Origin: Phaeotremella fagi
Taxonomy: Eukaryota > Basidiomycota > Tremellomycetes > Tremellales > Phaeotremellaceae
Direction of reading: 5' to 3'
DNA: 64,000 bases
Assembly (NCBI GenBank): GCA_001599715.1
Contig: BCHU01000002.1
Coordinates: 2,108,001-2,172,000 of the forward strand
The translations under genes were made by a program, and so were the position numbers. Position 1 is the stretch's first letter; each line of letters opens with the position of its first letter. The notes beneath the pieces were generated by a model that was not told the DNA's origin, ran no database searches, and saw nothing but the letters and a program-made list of their open reading frames with translations. Shown piece by piece: positions 31,533 to 44,736 of this stretch.

Positions 31533-32627
31533 AGTTGTTAGTTAAGATCATTTTGTATAATTCGTAGGAAGGAGTGTGTTAAACGTCTCAAAGGGTCCTT
31601 TGGACGTTTTGATTCTGATGTTTTGCATATTGATTCTGATGACTCACTCGTCCGATGCACCCATAACCGCTCAAACTAACGTTTCTAAGTGACAGCCAGG
31701 GCTAAGAGGGGGTGATTGATGACTTGATCAGTAGCGTCCAATGAAAGTAACCATCACGCTATGAACAAGGTTTTTCAAGATATTTTGGGTGGATTCCGGA
31801 AGATTGAACGAGTAAACGATAAGATTTAGAGAATGATTATCCACAATATGACACTATGAGCCCAAGAGAATTAACCTATACACAAGAAAGACAAAGATGA
31901 TAAGATAAGATAAGAAATAGGAAATGCAGGATGGAAATATCACTCTCTGTTGTCACTGTAGCATCAACAACCCCCTTACGTAATTACAGTGCCACACTCA
32001 AATTCCCGCAAACACAACCTGCTGGGTGCAACATTTATTTTCTTCTTCCTTCTCTTCTTTTTCTTTTCTTTTCTCTAAGCACCTTCCTGTAAGTCATCTC
32101 AACAACACTCTCAGCCTCTATCAACTCGAAACAATACTAACACTATCCATTCACAGTATCAGTCATCCTCTTCTTCAACGAGATTTGACCCATTATATTG
32201 TGTGCTTAGACCAATCTTTTAATACGCCTGGTTTCGTTAGCTGCTGGCCCGTCCTCTTGGACCTACAATAGCCAGTTTCTTGATAGTAGCCTTGCGACAT
32301 CAATTAGTCTTATCTCTCTCTTTTGGGTAGATTACTGTATCCATGCATTTGATTGGAAACGAATGAATTTGGATCGTCGGTCTGTGGAAGATGCTCTGTT
32401 CAATTGGTTAACTTGCTCATTCCTATCACAATGTGTATCTTATTTCATCTATGGTGAATCTTAGCAAATAGACTAAACGAACAAGTATATATAAACAGTA
32501 CTGAAAACACGCCATTTTGGAACGAAACAGGCCAATCCTTGCGACAACAAAACCATCGAGTGAAGATGTATCTCCACAATATCGATTTTCGTATACAACG
32601 ACTAAATAGTTTAGAACGAACCAAAGA
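31533..32627. other. Long intergenic region with a lone intron-like segment
   Basis: Nearly 1.1 kb with no supported protein. The first part is the NPR2 promoter, with GTGCCAC at 31989-31995. A C/T tract at 32034-32078 is followed by a segment 32089-32156 with GTAAGT donor, CTAAC branch-like site and CACAG acceptor. There is no reading frame around it, so a spliced non-coding RNA is possible. Confidence 0.45.
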
Positions 32628-34477
32628 TCAAACTCCAAGATGAACGTCAGTCAAACCAGCACGACTCCCGTTATCCTGATAATCCAACCCATGACCTAAG
32701 TTAAGTTCTTCGAGTGATTGATCGTTTTCGTCAATGTCTTTGAGATCGTAGGCGGGATCACGATTACGTCCGAGTCTGTCTGCTTGCATTGCAAAGCTCT
32801 TCATAGCTTGTCAGATGGTTTCGATATATTTTTGGTATCACTCACTTCGACATATGTTTCAGTCGTCATGTTGACTGTAGCTTGTTGGTTTTTGTTATTT
32901 CCCAACTGGAAAGTGTTACTTTTCTGAGTAAGATGAGATCAGTCACAGAAGTCCATCAGAAGCCAACATCCGACAATACATACAGCGTGGCGAACGTCAA
33001 CGGTACCACCTTCCATTTGACGTCGAAGGTCGTATCTCGAGTTCAGCACGAGCAATAGACCGCAAACGTAGAATTTGGTTTGAATAGCTCTTTTCGCATC
33101 CTGTCAGCTCAAAGTCCGCTTCACACAAATGACAACTTACTGGAAGAAAACACCGAAGAAGGAAGACGGTTGGATAAGGAATTCAATCAAGAACCCGGTA
33201 GCACTAGATTGAACAAGGACCTTGTTAGTGGCGTTCTTCCGTAGCATGGTTGGGATCGATTCGTACTTACATGAGCGTTGGTGCCAATTGAGTTTCGACA
33301 GATAACCTATCAAAACCAGTTTAGTTATATTATATCAGATACTACGTTCCAACTTACATGATAAGATTTCTAACCATTTTATCGGTTTTGGACCATCCTG
33401 TTCGAGAACGATATAAACCCCAACCGACCAATATGACAATGAAGATGTCTACAGCCATACAAGTACTCAACTGATTATCATCAGTCAAAGTATTTAAAAA
33501 CACGAGAAGATTAGATGACTAACATAAGTCCAAAGATAATAGCTGATACTCTGTTTGGGTGACGTCAGTATATAACAATGAAAAGGACTCACAGCAGCTT
33601 CCGATTCACTGTTTAACTGATTGAATTTAACAAGAACGACAATAGACATTGAAAATGAGACTGCGCTAGAACCCTATCAGTAATATATCGTTAACGTGGA
33701 AACATACATAATAGGAAGGAGTATGATAGGAATGAAGATGTTTTTGTTGTGGAGACGATAAGCTCTGTCGACGTAGAAAAGCTATAAAGGATTTCAGAAA
33801 TCCAGTACAGCATGTGAAGAAAGAACAAGAGATGCTTACTTGAACTGTTGTAGCAGTGATACTGTCTAGTGGTGGTAACCAGCCCACCCCTGATACACTC
33901 TTTTAAGCGTCTTGAGGGATTAATTGAAAAGAGAACACTTACAATTGACTGCATTGAACGGTGCATATGTTCCGAATCCGTAAGCGAAAAGATGCATGTT
34001 CATCCCGAGATTACTGTAAGATTATTAGGAAAGTACTCAATTATCGTTTTCAAACATCGTCTGCAGTTGGATGGAAATTAGGAAAGTATTACTCACAAGA
34101 AGGTGTTAGCGGCACCACAAATGACTGCAAAATACTATGTATGAATGATGAGAAACTGCTCTCTGTCTGATAGGGAAAGAACTTCTGAAATAGATCACTC
34201 ACGACAACTACACGAATGAATACACGTTCATTTCGAGTGTAAGTGAACCAAGTGACCATTTGAACTATCATCACTCCGAATAAAACAGAATCGATCCATA
34301 GTCTAAGACCCATGTCAGTGAAGAACGCTACAGACATATGGCACTGCAACGAGACCAATTGAAGTCGACTCACGAGATGATGTAAGGCCCAAATGCCAGA
34401 CCTTGATTAACTGAGTAAAGAGCTTTCGCAGCTGCCTCTTCCTGAGCAGCGATTTGTGTAGCGTTAGATGCGACCAT
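32628..34477 (-). CDS. DUF6534-like multi-pass membrane protein, copy 1
   Basis: Basidiomycete family of unknown role with about six to seven membrane helices. Start MVASNATQIAAQEEAAAKAL, then AFGPYIIS joined to LWIDSVLFGVMIVQMVTWFT, YTRNERVFIRVVV, YFAVICGAANTFF, NLGMNMHLFAYGFGTYAPFN, WVGWLPPLDSITATTVQ, LFYVDRAYRLHNKNIFIPII and GSSAVSFSMSIVVLVKFNQL. The FYVxRAYRLxxKN block and the long C-terminal cytosolic tail (TTETYVE, then LGRNRDPAYDLKDIDEND) fit the family. More than ten short introns are needed. It is the last of three same-strand paralogues; the stop is at 32628 after HLGV. Confidence 0.8.
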
Positions 34478-34836
34478 TATGGATAAATTCTGTAGATGCT
34501 AAGTAAATGATTTGAATGAAGATCAACGTTTGACTGGGGGATCTTTCTTAACCCTCCCACACCCGGGGATCTTTCTTATAACCCACCCAGCCTTCACACC
34601 TCAATCACGAATTTCTTCTCATCTTGTGTATTTTGATGGTTACCAAGGGCGTACGCCCTTCTATCATAGTACCTTAATGTATTTAGGGGTACTCAACATA
34701 GATCATTAGTGATGGAGAAGGTGATGGAAGCTGAAACTGAAACATCAAAATACATGACCCGAGCCACTAGCCTCAAACGATTTACACTAAGGTTAAGTTT
34801 TGGAAAATAACATGCCCTCAGCTTCAATGACCCCCT
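34478..34836. other. Intergenic between DUF6534-like copies 1 and 2
   Basis: Promoter and leader of copy 1 and 3' flank of copy 2. A GGGGATCTTTCTTA word is repeated at about 34538 and 34565. No gene. Confidence 0.5.
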
Positions 34837-36397
34837 TCAAGCATGAAGGACGACTCTATGATCAGATCTGAAATCCTCTGAAGAATCAAAAGCAACGACC
34901 CGTGGTCGTTTATCGTATTCTTCTTCAGCTCCGATAAATGGACTAACGTTCTTTTGCGGCATTTCTTCCAGATCGTGATGCTGCGGAAAAGTCAGTTTGA
35001 TCGATCAAAATGTCAACGACGACGTAAACCTACTTGTGTATAAACTTCAGTTGTTACCATGACATTTCCTGGACGACTACGATTGTTTACGGTGTTGTTG
35101 TCTGATGATAGATGGCCACCACTCATCTGTTTCAATGTTTCATGTTAGTCTTACGACTCGTTCCCGGAAAGAATAAAATGATATTACGTACACTTTTAGC
35201 AGCTGCTACTAAAGTAACTGAGAATTTGGTGTTGAGTCCCGCTAAGAGTGTCACAGCGTATAATTTGCTTTGGATATAGCTTGATGAAATTTGTCAGCCT
35301 AATAATTCATTGGATGGGAGATGGGGTTAGACTCACTTGAACATCAGGGGTACCGTCGTATTCGGAACTCCTAGAACGATGATGATAAAAGCGATAGAAC
35401 TTTTTGATGTCAGCGCCGAAAACGCATTGGAACATACTGAAGTAAAGGTAAAAATTGAGCTTCAAAAGCCAATCTAAAACCATAAGTTTAGCTTGAACCA
35501 TTCATGCTATAGGTATTTGTTGGCACCTACCTCAGCGGATGTTTGAGTCCTCCTTGAATTTGATCTTTGATTGTGAAGACGCTGATAATGACGTTAACAG
35601 CACAAGTACCGACCACCCAAAGAATGATAAAACTTTTGGATGCCTAAATTGTTTTACACAGTGTCAGTAAGGCATTTTGAATCGTACGCAGAGGGAATTT
35701 TTGCTTACTTGGTTAAAACCACTTCTTGTGTTGACGAATTCAGCCATGGTGGCAATACCACCAACTGCCGACGCGGCACTAAACCCAAAAGTCAGTATCA
35801 TCAAGTACTATTTATACAGTGATAGAAAGGAACATACATTATGATACCGCCGATGATGACTATGATAAGATTCTTGGCTGATTTTTGTTTCATGGCGATA
35901 AGATAATATGATTGACAGGCCATGGAGGTTAAAACGTTGGCGAGAATGAATGTTGAAATCCCTAAATGGAAGGTGTTAGAATAAGCCAGCCTTAGAGTTT
36001 TGTATGCACTTACAGTTTGTTTCGGTGAATTGTGAGAAGACAGAATAACCAGCTGCGAAGAGATGCATGAAGATAGCTAACATACTATGATCGATGGTCA
36101 GCTCAAGGTCGAGAGGAAAACGAGATAGAAAAGATGCCTTACTTGATAGAATTGATTGAAGCTATGAGACATGTAGAATACTAACTTTGTCAGTCACTAA
36201 TCAAGTATGAATCAACTTACAACAATGACTTTAGTAAGTACAGTTTCATCTGTAGAATAGGATCTCCAATGAACGACTTGTGAAATGAGAACGCCACAAA
36301 GAGCGTTATCGATACCCAAACCTAGAATCATAGGTATGAAACTACCACCTGTATCACCAGCATAGGCAGCTTGACCGATAGCTTCCCAATCAGACAT
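34837..36397 (-). CDS. DUF6534-like multi-pass membrane protein, copy 2
   Basis: Start at 36397: MSDWEAIGQAAYAGDTGGSF, then IPMILGLGIDNALCGVLISQ, VVHWRSYSTDETVLTKVIV, an exon with MLAIFMHLFAAGYSVFSQFT, and a tail MSGGHLSSDNNTVNNRSRPG, VMVTTEVYTQ. The last exon begins HHDLEEMPQKNVSPFIGAEE and ends VVLHA at 34837. The short membrane-helix exons, many introns and the shared TTE-[TV]-Y tail box tie it to copies 1 and 3. Function unknown; a plasma- or organelle-membrane protein by topology. Confidence 0.78.
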
Positions 36398-37211
36398 CGT
36401 GAGTATATAACAAGTAACAAAAGAAAAAGAAAAAAGAAAATAAGAATGGAGATGGGAATTGACTTTCACGTACTGTAAACTATGCCTCATATATACAAAG
36501 GAAAAACGATAAACACCTTTCAAGATCTAATCAAAAGATCAATGCCCAAAATGGCGTTTTCTCACAACCCTTAATTCACCGTAAAGTAATCGGTAACCGA
36601 AGTATAAATTTTTAACTTAACAAGCAAAATTCAATTTGACTTTGCTCAACAGTCAATGCTTTGATTAGGTTTTGAAAGGGTTTACGTCATTTTCTAAAGT
36701 TTATTTTTGGGTTGACTCGTTTGATATTTCGAACGGACCGTGGGAGTACGTTTTGATCGTCCTACCCCCTTTTCTCCCTCTCTACCAGAGCAGTTATTTA
36801 CATGAGAATTTGATAAGTTTGTTTTCGACTGATCTCGATCTCTAAAGCTTGAGCTTCGTTTTCGCAGCTCACGGTCCTGAAATGTAGTATGGATACGAAT
36901 ATCAAATTTTGTTGCATCCGCTGGAGATTGGCGAATGCTATTCAATACGCAACGAACACGAAACAGAACTTATGCTGTTAAGATCGAACATAGGATTTAG
37001 CTTTTCAATAAGTGGCCCTTGCTTCAATTTTCATGATAGATGAACTTTGAAAATGAACATGCATGTGGATACTTACATATTCATCACTACGCGTGAAAAA
37101 AACTACTCTCCACACAAAAAGTAACGAAGCAAAACAAAAATGATATCATGGTCAAAACATCAAGATTACAAAACTGATACGAATCCCCAACCGAGGAACA
37201 AAATTGTCATT
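36398..37211. other. Intergenic between DUF6534-like copies 2 and 3
   Basis: Promoter side of copy 2. A minus-strand frame at 36694-36945 is Arg/Ser/Lys-rich and has no recognised relative; it is not accepted as a gene. No RNA gene seen. Confidence 0.5.
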
Positions 37212-38990
37212 TTAAGCGTTCAGTTTAACTTCAGATGGATTGTTCACATAATCCATACGATGAATTCCCTCCTCCTCATCGAAAGTCTTATCGCGATTTG
37301 AATAAACTGGTTTCGCGACAGCTTTTGGTACGAAATCTAATTCAATAGGACTTGACTATTGAGTGGTCAGCTTTCAAGAGACGGTCATCAAAGAGCATCT
37401 TACCTCGATATAAGTCTCCGTTTGAACGTGAATGGCAGTAACTTGAGGATGGGATCTGACGCTTTTGTCGGTTCTCTGGGTAACAAGGTGATAATCAGCA
37501 TGTCTCTTTCAATTGTGATAACGATCATCAAAGTAACACGTACACGTTGAAGTGCACCTTCGTTCTCCAACGAGCGTCTAAGTGAGAATTTGGAGTTTAA
37601 AACGAAGATCGCTCCGCAGACGTAGAATTTCGATTGGACGACCCTGTTCGAAAACCAAAATCGATAAGTTGCAATCACCTTTTCAATAGAAAAACAGTTT
37701 TTACGTACTCGAAGAAAGCTGTGTAGAAGGATTGACCTTGAATAACGAAATCGAGTAAAAAAGCAACGGCACTGCGACGCTTAGGTTAGTACTTTTTTCT
37801 TATCGAATTGAGAGGTGATAAGGACGTACATGATTGTAGGTGGCAATTGCGATTCAGCTGACATTTTGATGAGAACCTTGACAAGTCGATTCGTACCGTC
37901 CCAACCTGTTCTGGATCTGACTAGTCCAGCTATCACTAAAGTCGTGATCGTGATATCGGCAACAGCTGTTGCCCCGAGCTACAGTACGTTGAACGTAAGC
38001 GTGTGTCTAATCTCAAAAGAAATTGCTACCTACCCACACATAAATCGCTCTGTTGACTGTCTATACACGGTGAATCAAAATAACTTCCAGTTCCGTTGAT
38101 ATTGAATTACTTACCGTATCAAATGTCCCGGTGGCCAATTCCATGGCTTTCGCCGCGATTCCACCAGCACCTCCCAAGAGAATGATTGGAGTGAGAAGAA
38201 GGATATATTTGTTTCGATGGAAGAGGATGTAGGCTCGTTCGAGGTAGAAGAACTATGTCATTCAGTCTAGATATACTAATAATGTATGAACAGCTCTTCG
38301 AGACCCACTTGGACCGGTACTGTGATAGCCACATCTACCCATGGGAGCCAAAGGAGAACTGAGATGCAATCAGTGAAAGAAAAGTTTTCCTTCCCAAGAC
38401 GTTGCACTTACTTCCAGCTGGATCGATGAACTGTGCGTAATGTCCGAAACCTGTTCCAAAGAACATCAATACCATAGCTAGAGCACTTTTTGAGTTAGTC
38501 CAGGAAAACATTTGGTGGAACTAACCATCCCGAAGCAAGCACACTAAAGATTGATGTCCAAAGCTATCTCTCCCTTTAGTGGATTGATTGAAGCGAAGAA
38601 AATTTGGAGTCGGGTACTTACGACAAAAAGTTTCAATAATTCGTTCACTATGTCTAGCATACTACGTTATAATGAGTGTTTGTGATCCTTACCATGTTTA
38701 GGGGAACAACCTACAGTATACCAAGTCAGAACCTGTTGAGCTAGGACACCGAAGAGGAATAAATCGATTGAAAGACTACAGCATTTGTTAGAAAATGCAG
38801 CGCATCATATTCAACACTTGACGACAATGACTGACCCGGCGAAAAATGGACCATATGTAGTAAGTGGTGGAGTTACACTGAATTGAGCTTTAAGAGCAGC
38901 TTCAAGAGCTGCCTCAGCAGCGGCGGCTGCGGCAGCGGCAGAGGCTGAAGCTGAAGCTGCTGCCACAACGGAAGTAGCACTTGCGCTCAT
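37212..38990 (-). CDS. DUF6534-like multi-pass membrane protein, copy 3, Ala-rich N-terminus
   Basis: Start at 38990: MSASATSVVAAASASASAAA leading into an Ala-rich helix, then QFSVTPPLTTYGPFFAG, which aligns with AFGPYIIS of copy 1. Short introns follow through several hydrophobic exons, including one that reads MVLMFFGTGFGHYAQFIDP. The tail carries VTAIHVQTETYIE, equivalent to the TTE-x-Y-x-E box of copies 1 and 2. The last exon reads SSPIELDFVPKAVAKPVYSN and ends MDYVNNPSEVKLNA. The poly-Ala stretch, coded by GCN repeats, is unique to this copy. Function unknown. Confidence 0.75.
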
Positions 38991-40656
38991 CTCGAGATTA
39001 AATAGTGACGGAAGTGATAGACAGAGCAAAACCAAGAATGCTGGGGGGAAATCTCTCTTCAGAAATCTTAGCGTTTATACTTCAAAGTCAATGGACTTGT
39101 TGAAGCATCGCTTTCAAGATCTTGTCAACGATTGAAACCCCCTGTCGTGCCACGGGGCCTATGATCTACCGTTACCTGGGGCCTATGCTTTCAAACCTAA
39201 ATATTGACTTTCGGAGACTATAGTACGAATAATTCTCCTATTGTGATCAGTGCTGTATGAGGGGGAGAGGGTATCCATGTTAGATTTAGAAGGTAAGTTG
39301 AACCAAGCTTGGTTTAGCGTGATGATCGTACGTAAGATATTCTTTATTTGATTGGTTTTTGAAAGGATTTTTGTTGAATTGTATGAAGATTCCACTTTGG
39401 CCGATGAGAATAGGTTCAGCGATCGGTAAGGTTTGAACATGTACCGCATGGTACATTCGATATCGATACTTGCCATGCGTTATTGGATTGTTGCAGTATG
39501 ACGCCCGAAGTTGTAAAGCGATCAAGAAAGGGAAAGGTGATGAAACTGGACGCCACAATCGATTCGATGACAGTGTCTCGATAAAATTCGCTCTGGGATC
39601 GGAAATTCATTTCATTCTCAGCTCCCAACATAGTCTCGTACGTTTTGATGAAGAATCGAAAGCTCAAGGCTAAAAAGCCGAGCTATATTGAGGAGAGTAG
39701 TGTGAACACTTTAGGCTGGAAGTGAGAATGAGATCTGTAAATCTGACAATGAATTTTTTTCACATTTTACATGAAATGCTTACTGTTACATTTCTGACTA
39801 ACATCGTGGGTAAATAGATTAGGGAAACATCTTCGCCTGTTGATCCAACTATCGTTGCCTTCCAGTTACGACTATAAAATCAATTACTGCTATTCATACT
39901 GCCACCACCCAACCTTACAGCGTACAACCCCTACTGGATACGGGAAAATCTTGGTCGTATCCTGAAACTAAGATAGCTGTAACTGTTCACCATTATCGAC
40001 GACTTTTCAAAATGAAAGAATAATTTCGTTTGTCTGGATGACATTGATTTCGTCAGGTATAGCTGTGGTAGAGCTAATGAACAGGATTGTAGAACCTCTG
40101 AAACTATCTTTGGTCTGGCGGATGAGGCTAGGAGGATTGAGTTGTATGCTGATAGCGTTATGGCGGCGTAGGGAAGAAAATGTCTGGGAATCGTAGTCGA
40201 TAGTCTGATAAGATCCACAGAATCAGACGAAGAGCTAGGAAAGTAACTACTGCCAAAATCAGATTCCGAAACAAACGGCTTCTGAGAAATTACGCGCCCT
40301 GGAGAACAATAAAAAGTTGAAAATGAACGTCTTTCTTCTGATTTCCACGATGAAATTATGTATGTATTAGGTGACCAGGAATACATGATGATGCTGACAA
40401 TGATACTGAATGAGACCAAGCAAATGATCATTGAATTGAGAGTAAACTTTACACTGAATTTGAACTGAACTGAAATAGCAAGCACTAACTAAACCTCGAC
40501 GCGTCCATACAATGAAGCTAAAGCTAAATAAATAAATCATCACTATACAGTCTAAGAGTAACCTTGACTTTCTCTTCACAACAACATCCATGTTTACAAT
40601 ACATCACATCTTATAATTTCATTCATACTGTTCTACAGACTGTAGATTAATCAACA
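38991..40656. other. Long intergenic region
   Basis: About 1.7 kb without a supported gene. A minus-strand frame at 39931-40485 (184 codons) starts with a hydrophobic segment (SMIICLVSFSIIVSIIMYS), but it lacks a recognisable family and is near the length expected by chance in a window this size. GTGCCAC lies at 39147-39153. The last part is the promoter of the SH3-TBC gene. Confidence 0.5.
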
Positions 40657-43600
40657 ATGCAACGTATCGATCCAAGAGAGCTCAATTCTTTGGCTGAATT
40701 CGCAACTAGAGGTGGTATAGGGACCGGTGTTGCGTAAGTTAAAATTCCAAGTTCACATCAATCAACTTACCTCCCCCTCACAGCTTGACGGATTGCGTCG
40801 CTGAAGCACCAGATCAATTGATGTATATATATGGAGACGAATTAATCCTACTTAAAGATCTTGGTCAATATCTGATTGCTTCTTGTGAAGGTGTCGTAGG
40901 ATGGGTTGAGAAGGATCACGTTAGATTCGATTTTTTAGCTAGTACAAGTGGTACTAGTAGCAACCCCAGTTTACTTTCACCAGCGACTGAAATAGCTCCA
41001 AGTACAATGGTCACAGCACCGTCACCCCCAACTGAAAATATCACTTTACCTGGTGAAGATTCGATTTCATCCTCGTCATCAACGTCTACATCAACCACCA
41101 CTTTAGATCCAGCAAAAGTTGCGACCGTTTCTCATAGAATATCTGGTCCTTTTGAACTGGAATCTCCACAGCAATCACCTGCTGTTGAGGTGGACCAAGG
41201 ATACTTCGCATTGCAACAAGCAAAATCTATCGATGAGGTTGAAGTTGGTAAACGAGATTCTTTGGTATCCAATACATCTAGTGAAGCTTTTGGTGGGATT
41301 GGTGGGTTCATGATGGGCGGTGATGATAGTGAAGAGGATGTTAGTGGATCCAATGATGGTATAGAGGAGTTGTCTGGTAAGTCATCAATTCATCAATGTA
41401 CTCACCATCACAGACCCCGTTCCATCTTCACCTCCTGTGGTAACTCCTCATGAATCCACACCGATTTCTCCATCAGATATCACTCAACCTCTACCTTCAC
41501 CTTCAGTATCTGATAAAAGTCTTGACGAAGATTGGGATATTTATGGTGATTACGCTAGAGAATCCATGTATGGACCAACTCAACGACTCAGTATGGCCAA
41601 CAGACGAAGTCAAATTTCAAAAGAAAAACATACATCAAGTCCTTTGAGAGAATTCAACCGTGACAGTTTCGAAGGTGATTTACATGCTGCCAGAGCAGCT
41701 CTTGAAGGTGTTCGAACGACTTCACCTGAAAAAGCAACACCAACCGATAGTCAACCCGAAACTCCAAAGGCTTTGGGTAGGGTAGGAGTTGATCCTATTA
41801 CTCCCTTGGCTTTTTCGGATAACTCAACTACACCAGGAAGATCGGTTGCTACAGAACTTAGGTTGAGAATCCAGAGAGCTCGACAATTGGCGCAATCTAA
41901 TGAAGATGAATTGCCTATGCTACCACCAATGGTTTCTCTACCGATTGTATCTCCTCCGACAAGAATCACTTCACCACAGGAACCAATATCTGCACCGAAA
42001 TTGGAGGAAGCTTTTCGCGTTTTGGAAGAATCAGATGTCGTCTCAGAAGACGATCACGATTACAGTATGAGTGAAGACACGCCTAGTATGAGTTCGCATC
42101 ATTCTGATAGAAACTCTCGTCAATCAACTGAAGAAACGCCCAGCATGAGTTCACACCATTCGGAGGAGAGAATATCTCGGCAATCGAGTGAAGAACCTAT
42201 GGAATCTGACGATTCAACTATCATTGAAACTCCTCAACCACCTTCGGAAGTTGTCTTCACTGCTGCTTCACCTATCAAGGAAGCATCTTATCTACCTGAA
42301 ACAACACTGCTGGCATCTCCATTACCTATCGACGATTCCTCACCAATTATCAATATCAGCGATCCACCTACACCGAATCTTGCACCTCCCAATCATGATT
42401 CACCGAAATTATCACCAGGACTTTCACCATTTACGTCGAGATCGCCTAATTCCCCTTCACTATCTCCGCATTCAGCTGCCGCTACTAAACAAGCTGTTGA
42501 GGCTGTCAAATCTACACCTGAAGGTAGAAAGAGACATATGACGTTGGTCGGTAGAATGGAAGCTGATCTTTCTTCCTCCAAAGGTCCAGTTCCTATCACG
42601 TTCTTACTGGGTGGACCAGGTGTACAAGGCGCATTACCGTCTCCGCCTAGACAAGGTGTCAATGGTCCTAATATCGGTCTTGGTGTCCCATCAGGTAGAA
42701 AATCACCAGGTGATCCACCATTCCGAAGAGCCACTTCACCACTTTCACCCAGAACACCTCCTGTTCCTGTGAATCAAAGGTTCCCAACTCAGCCTGTACC
42801 AACTCGAACGAATACGATGCCTCTACCACCAATCACTCCTCCTCCTCCGATTGTAAACGCACCTACCCCACCGTCAACGTCAACGGAGTCGTCTCTTTCA
42901 GCTTCCACCTCGAAATCCAATTTCTTCCCAAACGTCACTCGTCCCAGATCACGTAGCTTTTCAGCAGCGTTCAGTAGATCTTCCAGTAAAAATCGTAAAG
43001 ACTCTGCACCTGCTTTGTCGATTGATACCAATGCCCCTCCAATGCCTGCGGTACCGGTTGTTCCAGCATCCACGAGGAAACGTAGTATATTCGGATCAAA
43101 GAAGGATACTTCCAATGATAGTGTGCCGACCATACCTCATCCCAAATCTTTAGCTTCGGCTTCAAGTCCAACTGTACATCTACCAGCTACCTCGGTATGG
43201 TCGCTCGATTCGACATCAACTGCGTCGCCTACCACAACGGTTCCTCCTCCTATTCCCCAAAATCCACCTTTATCAGCTAGATCTTCATCGTTCTCATTCA
43301 AATCCGCGACCTCATCATCATCAACTACACCTATCACCAATTCCAGAATTACCAAAAAAGGCTCATCAACTCTAGCACTGCCTTCTCCAGTATCTCATAA
43401 AGATTTCTTGGAGGAAACCGTTAAAGCTGATGGAATGGATTTCGAATTGATTCAACCTAAAAAATCACCTGTTGGTGATAACAATGGTGGTGCTGGACAT
43501 CCTGAATTCAATGGGATGAGAAGTAGAGATACGATGAAAAGTGAAATCTCTTCTTTGAGTTTTAAAGCGCCGTTACCTGAGACGGATGAATGGGGTTTCT

Positions 43601-44736
43601 TGAAATCTCAAAGTCCAACACCGGAGATTTTCATGTCGAGATCGGCTGGTGCTGATCATCGTGCTGGTGAACAGAAATGGGTGAGTGTCGTTATCTATTG
43701 ATTGAGTCGTTTACTGACAACTGCATAGCTGTCAATCATATCCACACCTTTAGGACCTAACACCAGTCCACCTAAGAAAGTTCGTAAACTGGCTATTGAA
43801 GCTGGTATACCTTCCTCACTTAGGGGTAAAGTTTGGGCGTGGTTCATGAGTTCAAGTATGTCTGCAAGGGTTCCTGGATTGTATCAACAGTTGTTGGCTC
43901 ATGATCGTGGAAGATTTGGTGAAGCTATCGATAGGGATGTTGAAGCGTATGTCGATTTGTGACTTATATCAAGGCAAACGCTAACCTTTGATAGTGCTTA
44001 TTGCGATCATTCGATCTTTGCAGTGAAAAACTCCCCTGGTCAACAGGATTTACGATCACTCTTGAGAGCATATTCAAATTTCGCTCCTAACGGTTACAGA
44101 ACTGAAATGTCGTTACTCGCTGGTGCACTTTTGATTCATTGTGTTGTCGAAGATGCTTTTTGGTTACTCAGTGGATTGGTTAATGGGGTATTGAAAGATT
44201 ATTGGAGTGTCGAGATTTGGAGATTGAAAGTTGATGTTGGGGTTTTTATGGGGGTTCTTCAGGGGAGTGAACCTAAGATCGCCAAGTTGTTTAAGGATAT
44301 TGGGTTGGATCGTGAGTTGAATTTGAGTGTTCTACGTTTGGATAAAACTGAATGCTTGTAGCCATTTTATTCTTGGAGAAATGGTATACGACTTTATATA
44401 TTCGTTGTTTACCTTGGCCAACGATGTTGAGAGTCATCGACGCTTTGGTTTCAGAGGGTAAGCAATCGGTTAATCTAACCAGTGTTGATCCAAAAAATAG
44501 GTCCGAGATATCTCATCGTAACCTCGTTAACGATCCTTACCCTGTCTAAAGATAGATTATTGGCTCTACCAAAAACTCAAAAAGATGTACTCAACTATCT
44601 AAGAGATTTACCTCAAGACAGTTTATTGTTACCTGAGAATTTCATGAAATCTTGTGAAAACGTTAAATTCCGTGATGAGGATTTGAAGAAATTGAGAATT
44701 AGTGTGGAGAAGGAAATGAATGGTGGGAAAGTTTAG
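40657..44736 (+). CDS. SH3-TBC domain protein, TBC lacks both catalytic fingers
   Basis: Start MQRIDPRELNSLAEFATRGG, then an SH3-like fold near residues 25-75 (ELILLKDLGQYLIASCEGVV, GWVEKDHVRFDF). A disordered Ser/Pro-rich region of ~900 residues follows, with a duplicated ETPSMSSHHS unit. The C-terminal TBC (Rab-GAP) domain reads LAIEAGIPSSLRGKVWAWFM, IDRDVEAAYCDHSIF, LRSLLRAYSNFAPNGYRTEM, LLAGALLIHCVVEDAFWLLS, FLEKWYTTLYIRCLPWPTML and RVIDALVSEG. The arginine finger expected in IxxDxxR is Ala, and the Gln of YxQ is absent (GYRTEM). The fold is clear but GAP activity by the dual-finger mechanism is doubtful. It ends NGGKV. At least five introns. Confidence 0.88.

Noticed and set aside
36694..36945. 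83-codon Arg/Ser/Lys-rich minus-strand frame
   Set aside because: It lies in the promoter of the second membrane-protein gene, with no conserved block or splice context.
39931..40485. 184-codon minus-strand open frame with a hydrophobic N-terminal segment
   Set aside because: No recognisable family, no splice signals, and a frame of this length is near what chance gives in 64 kb. It is noted under the intergenic region instead.
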